Positions 1 to 5,342 of a stretch of 6,295 nucleotides of DNA are shown here, piece after piece. Positions within the stretch are counted from its first letter, which is position 1. The number at the start of each line of letters is the position of its first letter. The position numbers and the translations under genes are program-made. Source of the stretch: Anaerocolumna sp. (GTDB lineage Bacteria; Bacillota; Clostridia; Lachnospirales; Lachnospiraceae); the NCBI GenBank assembly GCA_029256035.1, contig JAQSYR010000226.1:1-6295 (forward strand), read 5' to 3'. Below the pieces are notes generated by a model. The model ran no database searches. It was not told the DNA's origin and saw only the letters and a list, made by a program, of their open reading frames with translations.

Positions 1-430
1 TACCGTAGAGACTTTGCAGGCTGTAAAAGTATGTATGTTATCAAAGGAACATTTTCAGCAAATATTAATACAGCATCCTAACATTGGAATTAAAATAATC
101 GAGGCACTAGGAGAGCGAATGACCCGCCTAGAGCACGCGGTGCAAAGTATGGGAATTCGAAGTATTGATGCAAGAATTTGCACTCTGTTGTTGGATTATG
201 TTAACCAGTATGGACGTGAAGTACCAGAAGGAATCTTAGTTTCCCTTCCCTTAAGTAGAGAAGGCATGGCCAATTACTTAGGAATAGCAAGAGAAACCAT
301 TAGCCGAAAGCTTAGCCAATTAGAAAATGATGGTTTAATTCGCTCCATTAGTAATAAGTCCCTGCTCATTCTTGAGAAAGGGGTACTGGAAGAACTTGCC
401 GGCTCCTCTGATGGAGAAAATACGAAATAG
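1..430 (+). CDS. Crp/Fnr-family transcriptional regulator, C-terminal part (5' partial)
   Basis: The frame is open from the left edge (first full codon at 2) to a TAG at 428-430, giving 142 visible residues; the N-terminal part of the sensor domain lies outside. Visible in order are the end of the cyclic-nucleotide-binding-like beta-roll (about 1-22), a long dimerisation helix (about 25-50), and a winged helix-turn-helix (about 55-135) with LPLSREGMANYLGIARETISRK-type sequence. The recognition helix has E98-T-I-S101-R102, the E..SR pattern with which FNR reads TTGAT, rather than the RE..GR of CRP. Cys11 aligns by eye with Cys122 of E. coli FNR, a cluster ligand there, but many family members have Cys here without a cluster. 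The other FNR cysteines would be upstream of the window, so the signal (oxygen, NO, redox) cannot be settled. The gene sits just upstream of an FNR-like box, so it probably controls the following operon. Family assignment is secure; ligand is unknown. Confidence 0.93.
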   Translation, partial: TVETLQAVKVCMLSKEHFQQILIQHPNIGIKIIEALGERMTRLEHAVQSMGIRSIDARICTLLLDYVNQYGREVPEGILVSLPLSREGMANYLGIARETISRKLSQLENDGLIRSISNKSLLILEKGVLEELAGSSDGENTK

Positions 431-458
431 CAATAAAATACGAAATAGCAATAAAATA
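417..458. repeat. 18-bp tandem direct repeat, 2.3 copies, across the regulator's stop codon
   Basis: The unit AAAATACGAAATAGCAAT occurs perfectly at 417-434 and 435-452, and a third copy begins at 453-458 (AAAATA). The unit length is a multiple of three, so the TAG stop of the regulator (428-430) is duplicated in frame at 446-448. Perfect identity suggests a recent slippage duplication. The repeat ends just before the FNR-like box at 460 and may only move the regulator gene away from the promoter. Confidence 0.9.
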
Positions 459-459
459 T

Positions 460-473
460 TTGATTTGAATCAC
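460..473 (+). promoter_or_regulatory. FNR-type operator box upstream of the hemerythrin/DUF438 operon
   Basis: The sequence TTGAT-TTGA-ATCAC matches the FNR consensus TTGAT-N4-ATCAA at nine of ten positions. The right half (TCACA at 470-474) also resembles a CRP half-site, so the box is related to both classes. Its centre (466.5) lies exactly 41.5 bp upstream of position 508, the start predicted from the TATAAT at 496-501; this is the class II activator position. The neighbouring regulator has the FNR-like E-T-I-S-R recognition helix. Binding is inferred. Confidence 0.7.
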
Positions 474-508
474 AGATTTTCCACTTCACAGACGATATAA
501 TATTCTCA
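473..508 (+). promoter_or_regulatory. Predicted activator-dependent promoter of the hemerythrin/DUF438 operon
   Basis: A perfect -10 hexamer TATAAT lies at 496-501. The hexamer 17 bp upstream (CAGATT, 473-478) is a poor -35, as expected where an activator at -41.5 replaces -35 contacts. The predicted start is near 508, leaving a leader of about 48 nt before the ATG at 556. The start point is inferred from spacing only. Confidence 0.6.
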
Positions 509-538
509 TAAGCAACAAAGCAATTATAGTGAGAATAT
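500..538. repeat. 9-bp inverted repeat between promoter and ribosome binding site
   Basis: ATATTCTCA at 500-508 and TGAGAATAT at 530-538 are perfect inverted copies with 21 bp between them. The left arm overlaps the -10 region and the right arm ends 3 bp before the AGGAGG at 542-547. If transcription starts near 508 the left arm is not in the RNA, so a DNA operator would be more plausible than an mRNA hairpin. An arm of this length could arise by chance. Confidence 0.45.
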
Positions 539-555
539 ATTAGGAGGATCTGAGG

Positions 556-651
556 ATGAATTATAAAGATAAAAATCAAACCATAGGTGGAATGCTTTTG
601 AAGCAAGACAAAAGGGTTATCAGTCTCTTGAAAATGATTTTAGAAAAATGA
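556..651 (+). pseudogene. Short ORF at the strong RBS: out-of-frame 5' remnant of a RIC/ScdA gene, or a coupled leader peptide
   Basis: AGGAGG at 542-547 lies 8 bp before the ATG at 556, the best start signal of the operon. The frame encodes 31 residues beginning MNYKDKNQTIGG and ends at TGA 649-651, overlapping the next ATG (648-650) as ATGA. The start resembles the beginning of RIC-family proteins (N-terminal TIGE/TIGG of the ScdA_N domain). After the GG, the -1 frame continues with NAFEARQKGYQSLENDFRKM, resembling the segment that follows CCGG in intact RIC proteins and running straight into the hemerythrin domain. About 25 codons, including the DFCCGG motif, appear to be missing, with a net length not divisible by three. 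Alternatives are a genuine leader peptide translationally coupled through ATGA, a -1 ribosomal frameshift, or a sequencing error combined with a real deletion. Confidence 0.55.
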
Positions 652-1112
652 GCCCTGCTGTACTTTCTGTATACATTGAAGATACCCATCATGGATACTT
701 AAGAAATGTACTTCCAGAAGCTATGGATGTATTAACTACCATTTTACGGGTGCATGGTTCTAATCATAGGGAATTATATACGGTATACCGTTTATTTGGC
801 CAGCTAAAGACAGATCTTGAACAACATTTATTGAAAGAAGAAGCCTTATTATTTCCAGAGTTAAACAGCGAAAGGGAAGATATTACAGAGCTTAAGCTGT
901 TAACCCATGAAATAATTAAAGAACATGAGGCAGCAGGAGAGCTCCTTAGAGAACTGCGACAGATTACAGGTGACTATAAGCTGCCAGCAGATGGATGTGA
1001 AACTTATGGCAGAGCATATGCTTTGTTAGAGGAAATCGAAGCAGACTTGCATCAGCATATTCACCTTGAAAATAATGTACTGTTAAAAGAATATGCTAAT
1101 CATAACTCTTAA
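648..1112 (+). CDS. Hemerythrin-domain di-iron protein, RIC/ScdA/YtfE-like, lacking an in-frame N-terminal domain
   Basis: This 154-residue product matches the C-terminal hemerythrin domain of the RIC (repair of iron centres) family, cytosolic di-iron proteins involved in repairing iron-sulfur clusters after nitric oxide or oxidative damage. By position the di-iron ligands are all present: His14/15 in DTHH, His60 and Glu64 in the HLLKEE motif, His93 in KEHE, and His137 and Glu141 in HIHLENN. Intact family members run to about 220-240 residues with an N-terminal ScdA_N domain carrying two adjacent cysteines; that domain is not in this frame. The ATG at 648 has no good ribosome binding site of its own and overlaps the preceding 31-codon ORF by ATGA, so it may be translated by coupling, or the gene may be a frameshifted RIC. 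It is first in the FNR-box operon, 60 bp before the DUF1858 gene. The hemerythrin assignment is strong; activity without the cysteine domain is uncertain. Confidence 0.82.
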   Translation: MSPAVLSVYIEDTHHGYLRNVLPEAMDVLTTILRVHGSNHRELYTVYRLFGQLKTDLEQHLLKEEALLFPELNSEREDITELKLLTHEIIKEHEAAGELLRELRQITGDYKLPADGCETYGRAYALLEEIEADLHQHIHLENNVLLKEYANHNS

Positions 1113-1172
1113 ACGGAAGAGTAGAAACTCATAATGAAGTTGAATTATAAGAAGATTTTTAAGGAGTGGATT

Positions 1173-1409
1173 ATGAGTAAAGTAATTGATATCAATAAAT
1201 CAGTATATGAATTATGCAAAGAATTTCCTGAAATAGCTCCTATCCTTTCTGAAATGGGGTTTACCGATATTACAAAACCTGGGATGTTAAATACAGCAGG
1301 GCGCTTTATGACCCTGTCCAAGGGAGCAATGATGAAAAAGATTGATTTAGATAGTGTAAAACAGAAATTACAGGAGAACGGATTTGAAATACTAGAGCAA
1401 GCAAAATAA
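1173..1409 (+). CDS. DUF1858 domain protein, 78 residues
   Basis: The start is placed at ATG 1173 because AAGGAG (1161-1166) sits 6 bp upstream and the protein then begins MSKVIDINKSVYELCKEFPE, as in the family. An ATG at 1134 in the same frame would add 13 residues but lacks a ribosome binding site. The whole protein is one DUF1858 domain: an initial VIDINKSVYEL stretch, the helix EFPEIAPILSEMGF (17-30), then a PGMLNTAGRFMTLSKGA segment (36-52) seen in members that accompany DUF438. DUF1858 is a small helical fold resembling the N-terminal domain of ScdA/RIC. The only cysteine is Cys15, so it lacks the paired cysteines of many DUF1858 and ScdA_N domains. It ends 21 bp before the DUF438 gene and is surely cotranscribed with it. 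A direct partnership is inferred from synteny; the biochemical role is unknown. Confidence 0.85.
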   Translation: MSKVIDINKSVYELCKEFPEIAPILSEMGFTDITKPGMLNTAGRFMTLSKGAMMKKIDLDSVKQKLQENGFEILEQAK

Positions 1410-1430
1410 CAAAAAAGAAGGAGGAATGTT

Positions 1431-2633
1431 ATGAGCGAGTATATTAATAACAGAGAGCACAGACAGCAGGTGATTAAGCAGGTAATTGCACAACTTCATG
1501 AAGGAAAGACTGTGGATGAGGTAAAAGCACAATTTGAGGAAGCATTTGCAGGTGTATCTGCTTCCGAGATTTCAGAAGCAGAAGGTGCATTAATTGCAGA
1601 AGGAATGCCGGTTTCAGAAGTCCAGAGATTATGTGATGTTCATGCCTCGGTTTTTAAAGGTTCCATTGAGGAGATTCACATGCCAGAAGATCCATCCCAG
1701 ATTCCAGGCCATCCAGCCAATACAATAAAGAGAGAAAACAGAGAGATAGAAAAGATCATAGACAAGAAAATAAGACCATTATTAACAGACTTGTCAGATA
1801 AGAATAACCGTGTGTCTTTAGCAGAAGGGTTAGATCAATTAGCAAAGGTACATGTTCATTACCAAAGAAAAGAAAATCTGTTATTTCCGTATCTTGAAAA
1901 GTATGGAATCACAGCACCGCCAAAAGTTATGTGGGGAGTGGATGATGAAATCCGTGATCAGATAAAAGAAGTAAAAGGACTTTTAGATTCTGGAGAAAAT
2001 ACCAAGGTTCTATTAGTAAAGTTAGAGGAAACCCTTAGCAAAGTGACAGAAATGATATTTAAAGAAGAAAATATTCTATTACCTATGCTTATTGAGCAGC
2101 TGACACAGGATGAATGGAAATCTATTGCAGACGAAAGTGGTGAAATTGGTTATCTTATTGAAAAAGTACCTGCATGGAATCCAGTGAAAGAACCAGCGAA
2201 AGTGGTAAAGGAAGAAAAACAGGAACCAGGTGTCATTACACTTCCTACCGGTATCCTAAAACTGGAAGAATTGGTAAGCATGTTGGATACTCTTCCACTA
2301 GATATGACATTTGTTGATAAAGATGATGTGGTAAAATATTTTTCCCAGGGGAAAGAGCGTGTATTCCCACGTACTAAGGCAATTATCGGACGAAAAGTAT
2401 CCAATTGCCACCCACCAGCAAGTGTTCATATAGTGGAAAAAATAGTAGAAGATTTAAGAAGTGGTAAGAAAGATCAGGAAGATTTCTGGATTAATATGGG
2501 CGGCAAATATATATTAATCCGTTACTATGCAGTACGAAACGAAAAAGGTGAATATTTAGGAGTACTTGAGGTTACCCAGGATATTAAGCCAATCCAGGAA
2601 ATTACCGGAGAAAAACGACTGGTGTCAGAATAA
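1431..2633 (+). CDS. DUF438 + hemerythrin HHE + PAS domain protein
   Basis: AAGGAGG (1418-1424) precedes the ATG by 6 bp. The 400-residue product has three parts. Residues about 8-85 form the DUF438 region, with the LCDVHASVF motif at 67-75. Residues about 90-225 form a hemerythrin-like helical bundle with family signatures: GHPANTIKRENREIE from 93, HVHYQRKENLLFPYLEKYGI from 141, PPKVMWGVDDEIR from 163 and MIFKEENILLPM from 208. Candidate metal ligands are His71, His94, His141, His143, Glu148 and Glu212/213. A charged linker (250-267) leads to a PAS domain (about 273-386) with LDTLPLDMTFVDKDD, YFSQGKERVFPR and GRKVSNCHPP. No kinase, GGDEF or transmembrane segment follows, so this is a soluble sensor-like protein without an obvious output domain. 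It is the last gene before a strong terminator. The family is secure; iron, oxygen or NO sensing is inferred from the hemerythrin domain and operon context. Confidence 0.93.
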   Translation: MSEYINNREHRQQVIKQVIAQLHEGKTVDEVKAQFEEAFAGVSASEISEAEGALIAEGMPVSEVQRLCDVHASVFKGSIEEIHMPEDPSQIPGHPANTIKRENREIEKIIDKKIRPLLTDLSDKNNRVSLAEGLDQLAKVHVHYQRKENLLFPYLEKYGITAPPKVMWGVDDEIRDQIKEVKGLLDSGENTKVLLVKLEETLSKVTEMIFKEENILLPMLIEQLTQDEWKSIADESGEIGYLIEKVPAWNPVKEPAKVVKEEKQEPGVITLPTGILKLEELVSMLDTLPLDMTFVDKDDVVKYFSQGKERVFPRTKAIIGRKVSNCHPPASVHIVEKIVEDLRSGKKDQEDFWINMGGKYILIRYYAVRNEKGEYLGVLEVTQDIKPIQEITGEKRLVSE

Positions 2634-2663
2634 TTAAGTCCTATAGGACATTGAAGAAATAGG

Positions 2664-2692
2664 AATGGGGTTGGGACATCCAACCCTATTTT
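2664..2692 (+). terminator. Rho-independent terminator after the DUF438 gene
   Basis: GGGTTGG (2668-2674) pairs with CCAACCC (2680-2686) around a 5-base loop. The stem extends through a G-T wobble and three A/T pairs to 2664 and 2690, followed by a T-rich tail (TATTTTC). It lies 30 bp after the DUF438 stop and separates the left operon from the DUF454-rfb block. Confidence 0.85.
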
Positions 2693-2731
2693 CATTAAGA
2701 TGTTCATACATAAGAAACAGGAGGTCTTTTA

Positions 2732-3046
2732 TTGAAAAATATAATATTTATAACCATAGGAATACTATCTTTAACACTTGGTGCCATTGGCATCTTTTTG
2801 CCTGTGCTGCCAACTACACCCTTTGTGTTATTATCAGCTGGCTGTTTCTCAATTAGTAGTCCAAGATTATCAGAAAAGTTAACTAGAAGCAGGATTTTTG
2901 GCAGCTATATTCAAAACTATCGCTATAAAACCGGAGTACCCCACAAGGCGAAGATTCGCGCAATCTTGTTTTTATGGTTTGGTCTGATTCTATCCATGAT
3001 TTTAATAAAAACACTTCTAATGACTGTAGTATTATTAATTAGATAG
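2732..3046 (+). CDS. DUF454 (YbaN-like) small inner-membrane protein
   Basis: AGGAGG at 2719-2724 sits 7 bp before a TTG at 2732, which is the best start; no ATG is suitably placed. The product has 104 residues. A hydrophobic segment covers about 3-23, then comes the family signature GIFLPVLPTTPFVLLSAGCFS (20-40) and SSPRLSEKL, a short cytoplasmic-type stretch with FGSYIQNYRYKTGVPHKAK, and a second hydrophobic region from about 76 to 103 that could be one or two short membrane spans. This order matches DUF454/YbaN proteins, although E. coli YbaN is somewhat longer. The function of the family is not established. The gene starts 40 bp after the terminator and ends 36 bp before rfbA with no terminator between, so it probably shares a transcript with the rhamnose genes; whether it acts in that pathway is unknown. 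Confidence 0.85.
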   Translation: MKNIIFITIGILSLTLGAIGIFLPVLPTTPFVLLSAGCFSISSPRLSEKLTRSRIFGSYIQNYRYKTGVPHKAKIRAILFLWFGLILSMILIKTLLMTVVLLIR

Positions 3047-3082
3047 GAATTGCAAATATATTTGGCTTAGGAGGCTCTATTA

Positions 3083-3952
3083 ATGAAAGGGATCATTCTG
3101 GCTGGGGGTTCTGGAACAAGACTTTATCCGGTAACCTTAGCCATATCAAAACAAATACTACCGGTTTATGATAAACCAATGATATATTATCCACTGTCGG
3201 TCCTTATGTTAGCTGGTATCAGAGAAGTTCTAATCATATCAACACCTAGGGATTTAGTTGTTTTTAGGGAATTGCTAGGGGATGGAAGCAGTCTTGGAAT
3301 GGAGTTTTCCTATGCAGTACAAGAAGAACCAAGAGGGCTTGCGGAGGCATTTATCATTGGAGAGAAATTTATTGGCAGTGACGGAGTTGCTTTAATCCTT
3401 GGTGATAATATATTTTATGGACGTGGTTTTTCAGAAACTCTGAAACGTGCTTCCTCCCGTAAAGAGGGTGCAACCATATTTGGATATTATGTCAGAGATC
3501 CAAGAGCTTACGGTGTTGTTGAATTTGATGGGAATGGGACAGCTATTTCTATTGAAGAAAAGCCGGACAAGCCAAAATCTAACTATGCAGTTCCGGGACT
3601 TTACTTTTATGATAACAGAGTTATTGAAATTGCTAAAAATGTGAAACCATCGGCACGGGGAGAGTTAGAGATTACTTCCGTGAACAATGGGTATTTAGAG
3701 CAGGGAGCTTTAAAAGTAGAGACGTTGGGACGTGGAATGGCTTGGCTGGATACCGGCAACCACGATTCTCTCTTAGATGCTTCAAATTATGTTGCATCCA
3801 TTCAAAAGCGTCAGGGTCTTTATATTTCCTGTATAGAAGAAATTGCTTACAAACAAGGATTTATTCCAAAAGATCAGCTGTTAAAACTTGCAGAACCAAT
3901 GTTAAAAACAGATTATGGCAGATATTTAATGGACGTTGCAAATGGTTTATAA
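3083..3952 (+). CDS. rfbA: Glucose-1-phosphate thymidylyltransferase
   Basis: This is the first enzyme of dTDP-L-rhamnose synthesis, joining dTTP and glucose 1-phosphate to give dTDP-glucose and pyrophosphate in the cytosol. At 289 residues it has the family's normal length. Visible motifs are the nucleotide-binding loop LAGGSGTRLYP (6-16), SKQILPVYDKPMIYYPLS (22-39) with the conserved Lys23, the metal-binding LGDN (106-109, Asp108), EEKP (158-161), RGELEIT (192-198) and WLDTG (221-225, Asp223). AGGAGG (3069-3074) lies 8 bp upstream of the ATG. The gene is followed after 20 bp by rfbC. No defect is visible. Enzyme class is firmly supported. Confidence 0.96.
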   Translation: MKGIILAGGSGTRLYPVTLAISKQILPVYDKPMIYYPLSVLMLAGIREVLIISTPRDLVVFRELLGDGSSLGMEFSYAVQEEPRGLAEAFIIGEKFIGSDGVALILGDNIFYGRGFSETLKRASSRKEGATIFGYYVRDPRAYGVVEFDGNGTAISIEEKPDKPKSNYAVPGLYFYDNRVIEIAKNVKPSARGELEITSVNNGYLEQGALKVETLGRGMAWLDTGNHDSLLDASNYVASIQKRQGLYISCIEEIAYKQGFIPKDQLLKLAEPMLKTDYGRYLMDVANGL

Positions 3953-3972
3953 AAAGTGAATTAGGAGTAAAT

Positions 3973-4347
3973 ATGGGACAATTTAATTTTACAGAATGTG
4001 ATATAGAAGGGTTATTTGAGATTAAACCAAAGTGTTTTGGTGACCATCGTGGATACTTTATGGAAACTTATAATTATGAAGATTTTAATAAAGCCGGTCT
4101 ATCCATGAAATTTGTGCAGGATAACCAGTCATCCTCAAAAAAAGGTGTGCTTAGAGGATTACATTTTCAGGTTAACCATCCTCAGGGCAAGCTGGTTCGT
4201 GTATTAAAAGGACAGGTATTTGATGTGGCAGTAGATTTGCGGGCAGGTTCAAAAACCTATGGAAAATGGCATGGAGTCTTATTATCAGAGGAGAATAAAA
4301 AGCAGTTTTATGTTCCAAAAGGATTTGCCCATGGTTTTTTAGTATAA
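3973..4347 (+). pseudogene. rfbC: dTDP-4-dehydrorhamnose 3,5-epimerase, C-terminally truncated
   Basis: AGGAG (3963-3967) lies 5 bp before the ATG at 3973; the same frame is open further upstream but only inside rfbA. The 124 residues match the N-terminal two thirds of RmlC: CFGDHRGYFMETY (21-33), FVQDNQSSSKKGVLRGLHFQ (47-66) with the catalytic-base His64, HPQGKLVRVLKGQVFDVAVDLR (69-90) and FYVPKGFAHGFLV (112-124). The frame then hits TAA directly after FAHGFLV. Family members normally have about 180-190 residues, with a conserved Tyr acid and further active-site residues beyond this point. None of the three frames in the 52 bp before rfbD resembles the missing part, so this is a deletion, not a simple frameshift. 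The enzyme converts dTDP-4-keto-6-deoxyglucose to the L-lyxo sugar; this copy is probably inactive. A second rfbC elsewhere could compensate. Confidence 0.88.
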
Positions 4348-4399
4348 AAAACTAATGAGTTATCAGGTATATAATTCGATGCAAAGGTAGGAGATTCCA

Positions 4400-5278
4400 A
4401 TGGGTAAAAGAATTTTAATTACAGGTGCAAATGGTCAGTTAGGACGTGCCCTTAATCAGGTCTTACAAGAGAAAAAAGATTTTGATTGTACCGTAATCAA
4501 TGCAGGCAGAGGGGAAGCTACCTCTTACTGCCCACTTATATTAGATATTACCAATAGTGTTGCAGTTATGAATGTTGTTCAGGACTTAAAACCAGATATT
4601 ATTATTAATTGTGCAGCCCACACTGGGGTAGATTTATGTGAAACTGAGCAGGAGAAGGCTCATCAGATTAATGCCATTGGTCCAAAGAATCTTGCAAAAG
4701 CAGCAAATTCCATAGACTGTAAACTGGTACATGTTTCAACAGACTATGTATTTTCCGGAGAAGGAACCATGCCTTATACAGAGGATTCCCAAACAGGTCC
4801 TAGAAGCGTATACGGCAAAACGAAACTAGAAGGAGAAGTGCTGGTTAAAGAAAATTGTATGAAATATTTTATTGTACGTACTGCATGGCTCTATGGAGAA
4901 GGTAAAAATTTTGTGAAAACTATGCTTACTTTAGCAGAAACGAAAACCGAAATTAGTGTAGTAAGTGATCAAAAGGGAACTCCAACCAGTGCTTTAGAGT
5001 TAGCACGGGCAATGGTATTTTTAATGGAAACTGAAAGCTATGGAATTTATCATGCAACTTGTGAGGGAGTTGCCTCCTGGTATGAATTTGCAAGAGAAAT
5101 TTTTCGTCAGGTAGGAAAGAGTGTGGTGACAAAACCGATACAAACCGAAGATTATCCAACACCTGCAGTGAGACCGAAGAATTCTGTCCTTGAGAACAGT
5201 AAATTAAAAGCTTTAGGTTATCATATGAAACCCTGGAAAGACGCTTTACAGGAATATGTGAGTAATCTTGGTAAATAA
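4400..5278 (+). CDS. rfbD: dTDP-4-dehydrorhamnose reductase
   Basis: This enzyme performs the last step to dTDP-L-rhamnose, the NAD(P)H-dependent reduction of dTDP-4-keto-rhamnose. The 292 residues form an extended short-chain dehydrogenase (Rossmann) fold. Visible are the dinucleotide-binding GANGQLG (9-15), DIIINCAAHTGVDLCE (66-81), the catalytic STDYVFSG (113-120), Tyr138-xxx-Lys142 in YGKTK, VRTAWLYGEGKNFV (159-172), and RPKNSVL (258-264), the substrate-side motif typical of RmlD. The length is normal. TAGGAG (4388-4393) lies 6 bp before the ATG. It is intact although its supplier rfbC is truncated. Identification is firm. Confidence 0.96.
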   Translation: MGKRILITGANGQLGRALNQVLQEKKDFDCTVINAGRGEATSYCPLILDITNSVAVMNVVQDLKPDIIINCAAHTGVDLCETEQEKAHQINAIGPKNLAKAANSIDCKLVHVSTDYVFSGEGTMPYTEDSQTGPRSVYGKTKLEGEVLVKENCMKYFIVRTAWLYGEGKNFVKTMLTLAETKTEISVVSDQKGTPTSALELARAMVFLMETESYGIYHATCEGVASWYEFAREIFRQVGKSVVTKPIQTEDYPTPAVRPKNSVLENSKLKALGYHMKPWKDALQEYVSNLGK

Positions 5279-5293
5279 TAAGTGACGAAGGAT

Positions 5294-5310
5294 AAGTAAT
5301 AGGATTACTT
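5294..5310 (+). repeat. Small perfect hairpin in the rfbD-rfbB gap
   Basis: AAGTAAT (5294-5300) and ATTACTT (5304-5310) are perfect inverted copies around the loop AGG. The stem is AT-rich and lacks a real T tract, so it is a poor terminator. It may be an mRNA processing or stability element, or chance. Confidence 0.35.
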
Positions 5311-5342
5311 TGAAATTGAGTTAGGAATTTGGAGGATAAAAG

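Noticed and set aside
609..651. Programmed -1 ribosomal frameshift joining the 31-codon ORF to the hemerythrin frame.
   Set aside because: The direction fits, but neither CAAAAGG (609-615) nor GAAAAAT (643-649) is a canonical slippery heptamer and no downstream stimulatory structure is evident; kept only as a minor alternative.
1105..1122. Inverted repeat ACTCTT/AAGAGT spanning the stop of the hemerythrin gene.
   Set aside because: Only a 6-bp AT-rich stem without a T tract; not a credible terminator and easily due to chance.
2638..2649. Perfect 12-bp palindrome GTCCTATAGGAC just after the DUF438 stop.
   Set aside because: A palindrome of this size is expected about once or twice by chance in a window of this length, and it sits in no promoter context.
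2671..2701. Possible promoter for the DUF454-rfb block (TTGGGA ... TAAGAT).
   Set aside because: Both hexamers match poorly, the spacing is 19 bp, and the -35 would lie inside the terminator stem.
3742..3972. Open upstream extension of the rfbC frame.
   Set aside because: It lies entirely within rfbA, encodes no RmlC-like residues, and the ribosome binding site at 3963-3967 fixes the start at 3973.
4370..4375. TATAAT in the rfbC-rfbD gap as a possible internal promoter.
   Set aside because: No -35-like hexamer at a suitable distance and no extended -10; AT-rich gaps give such matches often.
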